This document shows positions 15,537 through 25,227 of a stretch of DNA of 39,355 nucleotides, piece after piece (position 1 is the stretch's first letter; every line of letters starts with the position of its first letter). The notes under the pieces are model-generated. The model saw only the letters and a program-made list of their open reading frames with translations, ran no database searches and had not been told where the DNA came from. The stretch is taken from contig NZ_JXYS01000068.1 in assembly GCF_000949295.1 (NCBI RefSeq), positions 1 through 39,355 on the forward strand, written 5' to 3'. Both the position numbers and the translations under genes were made by a program. Source of the stretch: Acidithrix ferrooxidans. GTDB lineage: Bacteria > Actinomycetota > Acidimicrobiia > Acidimicrobiales > Acidimicrobiaceae.

Positions 15537-17615
15537 GTGTCGGACATTGCACTATTCAAAGGATTGACTGAAGAACAAATCACAGCGGTAACAGACCAAT
15601 CACCAATTGTCTGCATCATTGCTGGTCCTGGCAGCGGAAAGACTACAGTCTTAACCAAACGTATAGCTCACCGTGCCACAAAACACCAGATCGCTCCAAA
15701 GAACACGGTAGTCATAACGTTCACAAATCAAGCGGCTCAAGAGCTACGAACTCGCTTGGCCACCTTCAATCTTTACGACCTACCTTGGATTGGAACCTTC
15801 CACGCCTTTGCCTTTCAAGTTATCCGCAAGTATCACGAAGAAAGACGGACCCACCCGCCTCTGCTAATCACATCCAAGCCGCGAGAGATCCAAGCGATGC
15901 TCCATGACTCCAGAGACCTTAAAGGGCTCATAAGTCGTTCACCATCGAGTAGCTCCGAGACGTCAAAACTATCTCATTTGGTCATTGCTGAGATTGCCAC
16001 AGAGATAGAAAATGCTAAGTCGGAGATGATATTAGTCAACGACTATTTGGAGTGGTACAGAAGGACAAATCGCCAAAGTAGTATCGGCGGTGACGTCCTA
16101 GCAGAGATCTTCATGGCTTACGAAGCGCGTAAGAAAAAGCTCAACCGAATTGACTTTGAAGATCTTCTCCTAGTTGGTGGCGATATCCTGGTCGATAATA
16201 CCAGCTTTGCAGCCACCTTCAGATGGTGGTATCGACACTTTTACGTAGATGAATTTCAAGATGTCAACCGCCCTCAAATACGCCTTCTTAAAGGACTGGT
16301 AGGCGATAATCCTGATCTTTGTGTGGTGGGAGATCCAAAACAAGCGATCTACACTTGGAACGGCGCTACGCCCGGAATCCTTTTGAACTTCGACCAGACC
16401 TTCCCCCGAGCTCAATACCGCTACCTGACCGCCAACTTTAGATCCTCACCCGAGATCGTTGATCTCGCCAACGCAATAGCAACCTCGTTTGAAGACAGCG
16501 ACCTATCGCGTCGCGGAGGGGTGATCTACGCAAAACGCCAGGGTGGATCTATGCCAAAACTCCTGGAATTCGAGAATGACGAAAATGAATCCAAAGAGAT
16601 CGCAAAGTCGATCTATGAATCTATCACCGATGGAAGATTGGCAAATGAGATCGCCGTCATAGCTCGAACAAACTCTCTCCTTCCACCTCTAGCCGAAGCG
16701 CTCTCATCTCTAAGGGTTCCCCACCAAATCTTAGGTGGAGAGCAAATCCTAAACAACAACTTGGTAAAGTCGACGATGAAACACCTAAAAGAGGTGCTTG
16801 GCCCTCGAGGTCGTCTTCAGGATGCGATAGTTGAGATAGACAACCTCATAAAAGAGTTCGAAAACGATCGCAACTCACAAAAGACAGAAGAGTCACTGGA
16901 GTACCTCCGATCAATCGCCCTAGAATCACTCCGCTTTGACCCGCGAATGGATATCTATGGCTTCACGACCTATTTCAAGGCTCGAGCCAACGACATTGGA
17001 TCGACAAAAAAAGACGGAGTAACTCTCACAACGCTGCATCGATCCAAGGGCCTTGAATGGCCATCGGTCTACCTGATTGCACTAGAAAATGGCATCTTGC
17101 CACACAGCAAATCTGTCACTCCGAGCGCCTACGAAGAGGAAAAACGTCTCCTATATGTCGGCATAACACGGGCTCGAGATAATCTGATTCTAAGCTACGC
17201 AAAAAAACGAGGCAGTTCTAACAAGTTTCGCAGTCCCTCGGACCTCCTATATCCAATTGAGGAACTTGTAACCATGGGTAACCAAAAGCTTGCAACCAAG
17301 GAGGTCGCACTCTCTTACATCCGTCAAAATCGAAAGATGCTACTCGAGCCCCATAAGTCGTCACTTCCTCAAGGGATAGACCCGATCATCGACACATTAC
17401 TTCTATGGAGAAAGACAAAGGCGCTAGCAGAAGCCAAAGAAGATCGATCTATCCTTAGCGAGGTTACCTTGGAGGCAATCGCGGCCTCCTTGCCTAGAGG
17501 GATCGATGAACTAAATCGAATTCCGGGGGTATCCACTCACTTTTCAATCACATATGGCAGGGAACTTCTGCGTCTCACCAATGGCCTTCGCAAAGCATCA
17601 AAATCGAGAACCTAA
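15537..17615 (+). CDS. UvrD/Rep-type DNA helicase with HRDC domain, UvrD2-like
   Basis: A GTG start at 15537 with GGAGGA 5 bases upstream gives 692 residues. SF1A helicase motifs appear in order: Gln motif LTEEQITAV, Walker A AGPGSGKTTVLTKR (29-42), TFTNQAAQEL (motif Ia), WIGTFHAFAF (Ib), YVDEFQDVN (II), VVGDPKQAIYTWNGA (III), YLTANFRSSPEIVDLANAI (IV), TTLHRSKGLEWPSVYLI (V) and LLYVGITRARDNL (VI). The last 80 residues (TLLLWRKTKALAEAK, TLEAIAASLPRGIDELNRIP) form an HRDC domain, the layout of mycobacterial UvrD2. That helicase unwinds DNA 3'-5' and is linked to repair. The gene starts 78 bp after the radical SAM gene and ends 2 bp from the convergent thioesterase gene. Confidence 0.9.
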   Translation: MSDIALFKGLTEEQITAVTDQSPIVCIIAGPGSGKTTVLTKRIAHRATKHQIAPKNTVVITFTNQAAQELRTRLATFNLYDLPWIGTFHAFAFQVIRKYHEERRTHPPLLITSKPREIQAMLHDSRDLKGLISRSPSSSSETSKLSHLVIAEIATEIENAKSEMILVNDYLEWYRRTNRQSSIGGDVLAEIFMAYEARKKKLNRIDFEDLLLVGGDILVDNTSFAATFRWWYRHFYVDEFQDVNRPQIRLLKGLVGDNPDLCVVGDPKQAIYTWNGATPGILLNFDQTFPRAQYRYLTANFRSSPEIVDLANAIATSFEDSDLSRRGGVIYAKRQGGSMPKLLEFENDENESKEIAKSIYESITDGRLANEIAVIARTNSLLPPLAEALSSLRVPHQILGGEQILNNNLVKSTMKHLKEVLGPRGRLQDAIVEIDNLIKEFENDRNSQKTEESLEYLRSIALESLRFDPRMDIYGFTTYFKARANDIGSTKKDGVTLTTLHRSKGLEWPSVYLIALENGILPHSKSVTPSAYEEEKRLLYVGITRARDNLILSYAKKRGSSNKFRSPSDLLYPIEELVTMGNQKLATKEVALSYIRQNRKMLLEPHKSSLPQGIDPIIDTLLLWRKTKALAEAKEDRSILSEVTLEAIAASLPRGIDELNRIPGVSTHFSITYGRELLRLTNGLRKASKSRT

Positions 17616-17617
17616 CA

Positions 17618-18349
17618 TCAGAGCTGAGGCTTTTGACCATCGTTGGTTCTTTCACGCTCGCCAGCCAACTGCGCCAGCTTTGAAAAGTCCACAGAGATGA
17701 ATAGGGCATCTGCCTCCGCAGTCAAGATGTCCCCAAAATAACACTTGCCCTCGGTGAAAACCTTTTTTCCCTCCTTTTTCACGATACGTGCTACAAATGT
17801 GAGAGGCTCACCAAGTGGCGTGGGCTTTCGATAGTTCACACTCAGGCGAGCTGTCATTCCTGGAGAACCCGACATAGATTGAGCCAAACCCAAAACTTCG
17901 TCAAATGCAGCAGCGATATGACCTCCATGAACAGATCCTGGAGGACCCTCATAGGCCGAACCAAAGGTCACGACACCCACTACGATCGGAGAGCCATCAG
18001 GGTCACTGCTCAAGGAAAGTTCTACCGGAGGAGCTATTGGATTTGCAGCACCGGAAATAGGTGAGAAGTCCATAAATCCGCCATTTCCACCCGTATTTGC
18101 AGCTTCGGCAAAACCTTCATAAACGCGTCCAGATGGAAATCTACCTATATCTTCGGCTACCTTTTCGATCGCATCTGCGATCAACCCCAATTGTTCGGTT
18201 GGCGCTTTTGATGCGACCACAGATTCAATTACCGCTCTAGTCGCAGTGCCAATACGATTGAATTGGCGACGGCGATCCGAATCAACTCCATTAAATGAGT
18301 CCACGATACTGTCAAGCCACGAATTCGTCAACTTACTCCCAATCTCCAT
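17618..18349 (-). CDS. PaaI-like hotdog thioesterase with N-terminal extension
   Basis: The C-terminal half (about residues 120-235) is a hotdog domain with GSVHGGHIAAAFDEVLGLAQ, the standard acyl-CoA thioesterase helix with its acidic residue, then ARLSVNYRKPTPLGEPLTFV and VFTEGKCYFGDILTAEADAL. The first 110 residues are an extra helical region common in actinobacterial long PaaI-type proteins. Such enzymes hydrolyse acyl-CoA or aryl-CoA thioesters; the substrate here is not clear. I chose ATG 18349 over TTG 18373, because the eight extra codons are Phe/Cys-rich and without a better ribosome site. It lies 41 bp downstream of the exonuclease III gene in the same direction and probably shares its transcript. 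Confidence 0.85.
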   Translation of the reverse strand: MEIGSKLTNSWLDSIVDSFNGVDSDRRRQFNRIGTATRAVIESVVASKAPTEQLGLIADAIEKVAEDIGRFPSGRVYEGFAEAANTGGNGGFMDFSPISGAANPIAPPVELSLSSDPDGSPIVVGVVTFGSAYEGPPGSVHGGHIAAAFDEVLGLAQSMSGSPGMTARLSVNYRKPTPLGEPLTFVARIVKKEGKKVFTEGKCYFGDILTAEADALFISVDFSKLAQLAGERERTNDGQKPQL

Positions 18350-18390
18350 CTCAAAAACAAAACACCCTAACAAGAATCAGCTTCGCCGAT

Positions 18391-19170
18391 CTAGTGGTCA
18401 AATTCGATAACAAGAGGTGCGTGATCGCTAGGGCGAGCTTGACTTTGACCACCCTTTCGTTCATTACGGTCAATCAGGGCCCAAACCATGTCACGCGATA
18501 CCTTTTGTGATCCTAAAACGAGATCGATCCTCATTCCATTCTTTTTATGAAATGCACCATTTCTATAGTCCCACCAGCTGTAGAGGCCAGAATCCTTGTA
18601 CATCTGCCTAAAAAGATCGACAAATCCTGCCTCAATGATCGCTTCGATCGCCTTACGTTCTAGGGGCGAAACATGAGTCATTCCGTCAAAAGCCGAGATA
18701 TCCCAGAGATCCAAATCACTGGGCGCAACATTGAAGTCACCGCCAAGAACGACAGCCTCGTATTGCTCGGATTCTAAGCGACTATCTGACAAAAGTGCTT
18801 CGAGCCAACGTAGCTTATATTGGTAGTGGTCGTCTTCTAGAGAACGACCATTTGGGATATAAAGTGAGGCTACCCTAACCCCTTGACAAGTGGCCCAAAT
18901 AGCCCGTGCTTCGCCAGAGGGGTCATTGGTCAAACCATATCGCGGTGATTCAATTCCGACTTTCGAGAGAATTGCCACACCGTTCCACTGACCCTGACCG
19001 TAGTGAATCGACTCGTAACCCAATTGGACAAAGAGGTCATGGGGAAATTTATCTTGGGCGAGCTTGGTCTCCTGAATACATAGGACATCTGGGGAAACGT
19101 CATCGAGCCAAGCAACCACACGGTCGATTCGCGCCTTTAGGGAGTTTACATTCCAGGTTGCCAATCGCAT
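18391..19170 (-). CDS. xth: Exonuclease III (AP endonuclease family)
   Basis: The 259-residue length is typical of ExoIII/XthA. All family motifs are present: RLATWNVNSLKARI (Asn7), DVLCIQETKLAQD (Glu metal ligand), QWNGVAILSK, SLYIPNGRS, VVLGGDFNVAPSDLDLWD (Asp and Asn), YSWWDYRNGAFHKKNGMRID, IDLVLGS, and SDHAPLVI (catalytic Asp-His). The enzyme cuts at abasic sites and removes 3' blocking groups in base excision repair; it also acts as a 3'-5' exonuclease on duplex DNA. The gene follows the FabZ-type gene but is separated from it by a terminator at 19192-19228, so it has its own promoter or relies on read-through. The ATG at 19170 begins directly with the family N-terminus. Confidence 0.95.
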   Translation of the reverse strand: MRLATWNVNSLKARIDRVVAWLDDVSPDVLCIQETKLAQDKFPHDLFVQLGYESIHYGQGQWNGVAILSKVGIESPRYGLTNDPSGEARAIWATCQGVRVASLYIPNGRSLEDDHYQYKLRWLEALLSDSRLESEQYEAVVLGGDFNVAPSDLDLWDISAFDGMTHVSPLERKAIEAIIEAGFVDLFRQMYKDSGLYSWWDYRNGAFHKKNGMRIDLVLGSQKVSRDMVWALIDRNERKGGQSQARPSDHAPLVIEFDH

Positions 19171-19191
19171 TATCTAACCGTCGTCCAACCT

Positions 19192-19228
19192 AAAAAAGAA
19201 ATAGCGCGATCAAAGATCTCGCTATTTC
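19192..19228 (-). terminator. Intrinsic terminator after the FabZ-type gene
   Basis: Read on the minus strand, arms GAAATAGCG/CGCTATTTC enclose an inner GATC-N3-GATC stem and are followed by six Ts (19197-19192). It lies 33 bp past the stop of the dehydratase gene and 22 bp ahead of the exonuclease gene. Confidence 0.85.
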
Positions 19229-19260
19229 TACCTAAACCTTGAATTGGGTCTACTTTGGCA

Positions 19261-19677
19261 CTAGGCATCAGCGATTATGAACATAATGTCCACCTCAGTC
19301 GTCGTCGCCCCGTTAATAGATGCGACCCCATGACCCTTGCCCGCACGAGCCGAGAGTCGACCGATAGTGACTTCGAGATCCAAAATATCACCGGGTACAA
19401 CTTGCTTGCGGAACCGAGCCTGGTCGATTCCTCCAAAGAGGGGCAACTTGCCCTTGTAGCGCTCGTCAGCTAGGACGGCACATGCCCCCAACTGCGCTAG
19501 GGACTCCACCTGCAACACACCAGGCAAAGTTGGTCTTCCTGGAAAATGACCGCCAAAAAAGTCTTCGTTGCCAGTCAAGTGCCATCTACCTCTGGCATAC
19601 TCACCGGGGCGAATTTCAAGGATCTCATCGATAAGTAAAAAGGGTGGACGATGCGGTATTAGCTCTTGTGGTTTCAC
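19261..19677 (-). CDS. fabZ: 3-hydroxyacyl-ACP dehydratase, FabZ-type
   Basis: The 138-residue hotdog protein opens with LIPHRPPFLLIDEILEI, then NEDFFGGHFPGRPTLPGVLQ with catalytic His44 and, in the following VE, Glu58. It continues with LFGGIDQARFRKQVVPGDIL, the standard FabZ order. FabZ removes water from (3R)-hydroxyacyl-ACP in each round of type II fatty acid synthesis. Length is normal. The gene is single, not in a fab or lpx cluster, between kgd (upstream, same strand) and a terminator. Start ATG at 19677. Confidence 0.93.
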   Translation of the reverse strand: MKPQELIPHRPPFLLIDEILEIRPGEYARGRWHLTGNEDFFGGHFPGRPTLPGVLQVESLAQLGACAVLADERYKGKLPLFGGIDQARFRKQVVPGDILDLEVTIGRLSARAGKGHGVASINGATTTEVDIMFIIADA

Positions 19678-19783
19678 ACATTAAAGACTAGATCATCAAT
19701 TCAAAATGAGCTACCGAGAGATAGGTCTTATAGCCTCAATAAAGAGACAGAAAAGCCAATCCCTCGGTAGTATCAACAAATCA

Positions 19784-22700
19784 CTATTGATGGTTCTTCA
19801 CTCGACCCAAAAGAGCCGTCTCCACGGACTGTTCAATCGCTCGATAGAGCAGGTCCTTCTGTTCAAGTCCATGCATAGCCGCAGAACCAGTTGCCGGAGA
19901 ACCAGAAGGTACCCGGGAAACGTGCCGAAGTTGGAAGTCTTCCCTTAGCAACGAGTGAAGCTGGGAATGGACAAAACTCCATGCCCCTTGGTTCTCGGGC
20001 TCCTCCTGAAGCCAAACTACCTCTTTAGTGCGATAGTACTTAGAGAGAATTGAACCCAATTCAGAGACTGGCCATGGGTACAATTGCTCCACTCTAACGA
20101 CAGCCGTTGTCGAAGTGGGGTTCGACTCATTCAACATCGAGTCTCTCTTTGCGATGGCTTCATATGAGATCTTCCCAGAGCAAAGAACTACGCGGTCTAC
20201 ATTCTCAGCCGAGTTTCCACTTCCAACGTCAAAGCTCGGATCATCGATTATTGGCTGGAAGGCTCCATTTAGAACTACGTCCAACGGCACACGAGTAGTC
20301 TTGGCTCTCAGTAGAGACTTGGGAGCAAATAGAACAACCGGACGAGCTTGAGTCCTCATTACTTGACCACGCAACATATGGAAGTATTGTCCCGCTGTAG
20401 TCAAATTCATGACAGCCATATTCTCCCCAGCACAGTTCTGCAAGAAACGCTCCATGCGTCCCGAAGAGTGTTCTGGCCCTTGGCCCTCATAGCCATGGGG
20501 TAAGAGTAGTACGAGACCAGAGCCCTGATCCCACTTATCGTGAGCGGCGATTAGGAACTGATCCATGATAATCTGAGCACCATTTGCGAAGTCACCAAAT
20601 TGCGCCTCCCAGATTACTAGGGTATCCTTTCGAACCGTTGAATAGCCATATTCAAAGCCAAGAGCGGCATATTCAGACAATAAAGAGTCAAAGATCATAA
20701 ATCGACCTAGAGAGTCCCCATTATCTACAAAATCCGCCAGATGCTCCAGTGGAATATGATTATCGCCATTTTTATAGTCGATCAATGCTGCATGGCGATG
20801 CGAAAATGTTCCTCGCCTAGAATCTTGACCAGCCATTCTGACGTCATGGCCCTCAAGCATGAGGGTTCCAAATGCCAACGCCTCACCTAGTGCCCAATCC
20901 ACTTCGCCCGAGGCAAGGGTATCCCTGCGAGCCTCTAATTGACGCAATAGCTTGGGGTGAACGGTAAAGCCAGACGGCCACGAGTGCAAAGCCTTAGCCA
21001 AGACGTCGATATCTCCCGATTTAGCGCGAGTATCAACTACGGTCATCGGCACATTGTGTTGGGGTGCCCTAGGAAGTTCCGTAGGCTTGGGAGGAGCCGT
21101 CGATCTCGTTTGATCCAGGGCAGACTGCAACTTCGAGAGAAAGTCGTCCAAGGAGGCTTCAGCCTCTTCCATCGAGATATCACCACGAGAGACTAGCGAC
21201 TCCGTGTACAGTTTTCGAACCGATCTCTTAGCCTCAATTACTTCATACATCTGCGGCTGGGTGTAGCTTGGCTCGTCTCCTTCGTTATGGCCGAACCGAC
21301 GATAGCAGACCATGTCCACAACTACGTCTCTATGAAAGGCTTGTCGATAGTCAGTCGCCAATCGTGCGACGGAGGCTACCGCTTCAGGATCGTCACCATT
21401 GACATGGAAAACGGGCGCTTGTATCATCTTGGCAACATCGGTCGCATACCTTGAAGAACGGGCTTGAGCTGGATTAGTCGTAAATCCAACCTGGTTATTT
21501 ATGACCAAATGTATCGTTCCACCGGTTCTATAGCCACCAAGTTGGGAAAGGTTCAAGGTCTCAGCCACCACACCCTGGCCGGCAAAGGCTGCGTCACCAT
21601 GTAAAAGAATTGGAAGAATTGGGAAGTCGGTACGATTTCTGGTTATATCCTGCTTAGCTCGAACCATTCCCTCGACAACAGAGTCAACAGCTTCTAGGTG
21701 CGATGGATTAGATGACAAGGTAACGTCGATAGGGCTATCACTCATTCCGCGATATACACCATGAAATCCCTTGTGGTATTTGACGTCGCCGGAACCCTGT
21801 ACGCTCGAGGGATCTAAATTACCCTCAAACTCCTCAAAGATTTCGCTATAGCTCTTTCCAACAATATTAGTCAAAACATTCAATCGTCCTCGGTGGGCCA
21901 TTCCAATGACAGCCTCGGTCAAGCCTGAGGTAGCAGAACGATCTAGCACCTGATCCAAAAAGACGATTGCTGACTCACCGCCCTCTAAGCCAAACCTTTT
22001 CTGTCCGATATATCGGGTATGTAAAAATCTCTCGAACGCTTCGGCTGCATTGAGGCGTCCCAGAAGGTGTAGCTTTTCAGCACCGGAAAATCGGCTAACC
22101 ACGCCTTCGACGCGCTCTTGGATCCATCGCTTTTGCTCAGAGTCCTGAATGTACATATATTCAAGGCCAATAGTTCGACAATAAGTGTCCCTTAGAACCT
22201 GAAGGATCTCACCGAGGGACATCTTATCCTTGGCGGTAAGCCCACCCGAGAAAAAGACCCTGTCAAGATCCCAAAGAGTCAGACCATATCTGGCTGGATC
22301 CAACTCTTCCGGCATTGCTGGAGACTTGCTTGTCAAGGGATCCAACCGTGCCATGAGGTGGCCACGGGAGCGATAGGTATCAATCAGCTGATTGACCATC
22401 GCCTGCTTACGCAACTTGATCATATCCGAAGCATCATTTTCGGTATGATCCCGCTGCCAAGTCACTGGAGGATAAGGCACCCCCATTGACTCGAATACCT
22501 CTTCGTAAAAGCCGTGCTCGCCGGTGAGTAGTGAAGAGATATATGCCAAAAACAGTCCAGATTCGGCACCTTGTATGACCCTATGGTCATAGGTTGAGGT
22601 AAGCGTCACAGTCCTAGATACACCCAAATCAACCAAAAGCGTCGGATCTGCAGCCGCCATCCCAACAGGATAGGAGATTGCGCCTACGCCAATAATTACA

Positions 22701-23644
22701 CCTTGACCTCGCATCAATCTTGGCACTGAATGTTGCGTGCCGATGGTGCCAGGGTTAGTAACTGTCAAAGTGGCACCAGCGAAATCATCCGGAGAGAGCC
22801 GATTGGCTCGCACCTTTCGAATCAGAGCTTCATAGGCTTTGAAGAAGCCAAAGAAGTCTAAGTCCTGAGCCGAACGAATTACTGGAACCATAAGACTTCG
22901 CGAACCATCTGACTTTTCAAGATCTACGGCAATTCCTATATTGATCTCCTTGGAGCGCTGTACTCCTGGAGTTCCTTTAGCGTCAATCTCTTCTAAAAAT
23001 ACAGAGTTCATCACAGGAAAGTTGCGAACCGCTTTGACTATCGAATACGCAATGATATGAGTAAATGAGATCTTCTCACCAGAGCTTCGAGCCAAATGAT
23101 TGTTAATCACTCCTCGGTTGATTTCGAGAAGCTTCGCAGGTATCTCTCGCACTGAGGTAGCCGTTGGAACCGTAAGAGACGCCTCCATGTTTGCAACGAT
23201 CCTAGATGCACTACCGCGAATAGCTTGTACATCTGCACCCAAAAGTGGGACTATAGGTGCTAGTGAAGGTGATGGTTTCTTGACATTTAAGACTGCACCC
23301 TGATTTGATTTAGCATCAGAGACAGCCAAACCAACCGGGGCCGCCGGGGTTATAACTGCTTCAGGAGTCGCGATAGGTGTATCAGAAATGACCTCACCTA
23401 CGGGAACTCTTGCTACTAAACCTGCTTCTATCGCTCCAGTTTCATCATGGCCTTGGCCATAGAGGTTGGAGTCTTCTTGGGTCTGTTGTTCGCTAGTCTT
23501 TGAATCAACTCGGTAGTCGGCGAAGAAGTCGCGCCAAGATTCCGGAACGGAATTTGGATCACGCCTGTACGCGTCGTAGTAGTCTTCCACAAGCCAGGAA
23601 TTTGGACCAAACGTATTTATCGAATCTATGTGTTTTTCACTCAC
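19784..23644 (-). CDS. kgd: Multifunctional 2-oxoglutarate decarboxylase/dehydrogenase E1-E2 (Kgd)
   Basis: From GTG 23644 the product is 1286 residues. The N-terminus NTFGPNSWLVEDYYDAYRRD with SVPESWRDFFADY is the E1o-type docking segment. After a Pro/Ala linker comes an E2-like acyltransferase domain (about 145-390; HIIAYSIVKAVRNFP, LTVTNPGTIGTQHSVPRLM, STYDHRVIQGAESG with catalytic His near 353). The thiamine-diphosphate E1 follows (VIGMAHRGRLNVLTNIVGKS, LHGDAAFAGQGVVAETLNLS near 683, VINNQVGFTTNPAQARSS, CYRRFGHNEGDEPSYTQPQM, and a transketolase-type C-terminus). No lipoyl domain is present, as in mycobacterial Kgd, which borrows E2p. It converts 2-oxoglutarate to succinyl-CoA with E2p and Lpd, or to succinic semialdehyde. 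The frame is open to 23752, and GTG 23668 is also possible; 23644 best matches known N-termini. Confidence 0.94.
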   Translation of the reverse strand: MSEKHIDSINTFGPNSWLVEDYYDAYRRDPNSVPESWRDFFADYRVDSKTSEQQTQEDSNLYGQGHDETGAIEAGLVARVPVGEVISDTPIATPEAVITPAAPVGLAVSDAKSNQGAVLNVKKPSPSLAPIVPLLGADVQAIRGSASRIVANMEASLTVPTATSVREIPAKLLEINRGVINNHLARSSGEKISFTHIIAYSIVKAVRNFPVMNSVFLEEIDAKGTPGVQRSKEINIGIAVDLEKSDGSRSLMVPVIRSAQDLDFFGFFKAYEALIRKVRANRLSPDDFAGATLTVTNPGTIGTQHSVPRLMRGQGVIIGVGAISYPVGMAAADPTLLVDLGVSRTVTLTSTYDHRVIQGAESGLFLAYISSLLTGEHGFYEEVFESMGVPYPPVTWQRDHTENDASDMIKLRKQAMVNQLIDTYRSRGHLMARLDPLTSKSPAMPEELDPARYGLTLWDLDRVFFSGGLTAKDKMSLGEILQVLRDTYCRTIGLEYMYIQDSEQKRWIQERVEGVVSRFSGAEKLHLLGRLNAAEAFERFLHTRYIGQKRFGLEGGESAIVFLDQVLDRSATSGLTEAVIGMAHRGRLNVLTNIVGKSYSEIFEEFEGNLDPSSVQGSGDVKYHKGFHGVYRGMSDSPIDVTLSSNPSHLEAVDSVVEGMVRAKQDITRNRTDFPILPILLHGDAAFAGQGVVAETLNLSQLGGYRTGGTIHLVINNQVGFTTNPAQARSSRYATDVAKMIQAPVFHVNGDDPEAVASVARLATDYRQAFHRDVVVDMVCYRRFGHNEGDEPSYTQPQMYEVIEAKRSVRKLYTESLVSRGDISMEEAEASLDDFLSKLQSALDQTRSTAPPKPTELPRAPQHNVPMTVVDTRAKSGDIDVLAKALHSWPSGFTVHPKLLRQLEARRDTLASGEVDWALGEALAFGTLMLEGHDVRMAGQDSRRGTFSHRHAALIDYKNGDNHIPLEHLADFVDNGDSLGRFMIFDSLLSEYAALGFEYGYSTVRKDTLVIWEAQFGDFANGAQIIMDQFLIAAHDKWDQGSGLVLLLPHGYEGQGPEHSSGRMERFLQNCAGENMAVMNLTTAGQYFHMLRGQVMRTQARPVVLFAPKSLLRAKTTRVPLDVVLNGAFQPIIDDPSFDVGSGNSAENVDRVVLCSGKISYEAIAKRDSMLNESNPTSTTAVVRVEQLYPWPVSELGSILSKYYRTKEVVWLQEEPENQGAWSFVHSQLHSLLREDFQLRHVSRVPSGSPATGSAAMHGLEQKDLLYRAIEQSVETALLGRVKNHQ

Positions 23645-23971
23645 CTTACTATGGTAGTCAACTATCACACCAATGTTAAAATCTAGGCTAACCAATCTCC
23701 AAATGGCCATGAAAGCTTCGCCATACAGTCGCCCAAAGCAACCAACAGGCAAGCTCAGCCATGGACGAAACCTCCTTTGGGTCCTATTGACAAGTCATGG
23801 CATCGAACTAACCTTGGGACTTGATTCGCAAACATCGTCGGCAAAAGACGTCCCTGGTGATGGCCCAGCAATATCATGGTCCAGACAAAACAAAATTAGA
23901 GAAAAGAAATGGTTATAATCATTTTGTAGATGGCCCACGAATAATTTTCCAATTCAGCTAAAAGGAATCTC
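23645..23971. other. Divergent spacer between kgd and a small membrane-protein gene
   Basis: About 330 bp with no convincing gene. It should hold the kgd promoter on the minus strand; A/T-rich segments such as TAGATT and TAACAT at about 23672-23687 are possible -10 boxes. On the plus strand AAAAGGAATCTC lies just before the 23972 start. Confidence 0.5.
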
Positions 23972-24292
23972 ATGAAGCTAAGAAGTCTCAGGCTCGTAAT
24001 CGCGACAATTTCAGTAATCGCAACCGCTTCAATGATTATCTCTGCAATATTGCTCCACATAGGTGCCGTAATTGCATTTGGATCTTTCGCCGCAGTATCA
24101 ATAATCGTTCTAATTACGGCCACAACCGTGGTTAAAGGTGAAACCGTTCCAAAAGATGGAGCAAGCTCAAAAGAGCTTTCCTTGGAACTCGAAGACAAAA
24201 TCACTATGATCTCATCAGAAAGCGAGGTCGAGGAGTCCGACCTTAGAGACCTCGTTCGGATCGCTGTTAAATTAGGCGAAAACCTGCATTAA
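23972..24292 (+). CDS. Small two-helix membrane protein, unknown function
   Basis: The 106-residue protein has a basic start (MKLRSLR), two hydrophobic segments (about 8-28 and 31-53) joined by a short turn, and a polar, strongly acidic C-terminal half (LSLELEDKITMISSESEVEE to about 106). By the positive-inside rule both ends would be cytoplasmic. AAAAGGA lies 6-9 bases before the ATG, and codon use resembles neighbouring genes, so I believe it is real. No family was recognised. It is divergent from kgd and stands alone. Confidence 0.65.
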   Translation: MKLRSLRLVIATISVIATASMIISAILLHIGAVIAFGSFAAVSIIVLITATTVVKGETVPKDGASSKELSLELEDKITMISSESEVEESDLRDLVRIAVKLGENLH

Positions 24293-24464
24293 ATAAATAA
24301 TGCCTTAAATAATCAGCGGGATTTCCACTTTCCCTTCTCGACTTGTTGTATGACAATCTACGATCTCATGCCAAAACCATAAATCTGGCCTTCAATGCCA
24401 TTAAATATAGACAAAAGTTGCAGCTATATTAAAGGACGGTTCGTTTACTTCCGAAACTCATGGG

Positions 24465-24692
24465 ATGACAACAGTTTCACCGAGCACGAGCCGAGCTGTA
24501 ATGAGAGGCGTAGACCCAGGATCAATATCGGACTGCGCCGTTTGCGCCAAGCACATTAGATTTTCAGCAAAATTGCGACCACGTCAGGTTATCGCCAACG
24601 TCTATGAAGATGGCAAATGGCAACGAGTCGAATATTTTCACGAAGAGTGCTACCAGATCGCCAATGCCCCCTATGGCAACACCCAATCTTAA
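24465..24692 (+). CDS. Small probable zinc-binding protein
   Basis: The 75-residue protein contains SDCAVCAKHIRFSAKL (Cys-x2-Cys) and, 30 residues on, RVEYFHEECYQ (His-x3-Cys), which together give four possible ligands for one zinc. Between them QVIANVYEDGKWQRVEYF fits a beta ribbon. The arrangement suggests a zinc-ribbon-like domain of a kind found in small actinobacterial proteins, often near housekeeping genes; I know no assigned function. The start is ATG 24465; the ribosome site is weak, and an internal ATG (codon 13) remains possible. It is monocistronic. Confidence 0.65.
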   Translation: MTTVSPSTSRAVMRGVDPGSISDCAVCAKHIRFSAKLRPRQVIANVYEDGKWQRVEYFHEECYQIANAPYGNTQS

Positions 24693-25227
24693 TTCTTTGA
24701 GGCAGCTCTAATCCAGCGCTTTATTGGCCTAAGTCGCAAGGGCATCCACCTTCGCAAGTCAACTAATAGGATTTAAAACGTTTGAGATGTAAAGCACTAT
24801 CCAGCGGCCCCTGCGGCCACGTAATTTTACAATTACGGATTCAAAATACAGATTTAAAACAATTTTAAAGTGAAAATGACTATCACTTGGTGATTAAGGT
24901 ACTCGTGCCAAATCAAGCAGCGCGAATTCCCATAGAAAACTAAAGGTCACGAAATGTGGCTCCATTGGCAATATCTACTGGCAGCACCCAAACCCAATTG
25001 GAAAACTCATTCTGATTACATAGTTCCCAAGGGCTCCAACTAAAAAAGGGCCAAGTCCATGCAACGACAGCAAAAACCATGCCCTAGATCCGAAGAGACC
25101 ATATCAATGGCGATCTCCAAGGTCCCCTTCAAACAAATGTAGATCGCCACTAGCCCTGTCGAACAAAATTGTCTAAGCCGACCCATCCAACAATTGGGCA
25201 CTTAGACCATTCGAATAAAATAGGCTA
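24693..25227. other. Intergenic stretch with a perfect hairpin, no gene seen
   Basis: A perfect inverted repeat CGTAATT-TTAC-AATTACG lies at 24820-24837, without a following T-run. Nested short dyads occur near 24866-24885. No frame with a ribosome site and protein-like composition was found. The last 35 bases appear to be the promoter of the hydrolase gene. Confidence 0.45.
25194..25221 (+). promoter_or_regulatory. Candidate promoter for a leaderless hydrolase transcript
   Basis: TTGGGC (25194-25199), 16 bp, TAAAAT (25216-25221); the first possible start codon (TTG 25228) is 7 bases beyond the -10 box. No Shine-Dalgarno sequence is visible, which fits leaderless translation, common in actinobacteria. 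GTG 25234 is the alternative. Confidence 0.35.

Noticed and set aside
23428-23610. Small frames antisense or out of frame in kgd and other long genes
   Set aside because: Shadows of a well-supported coding frame.
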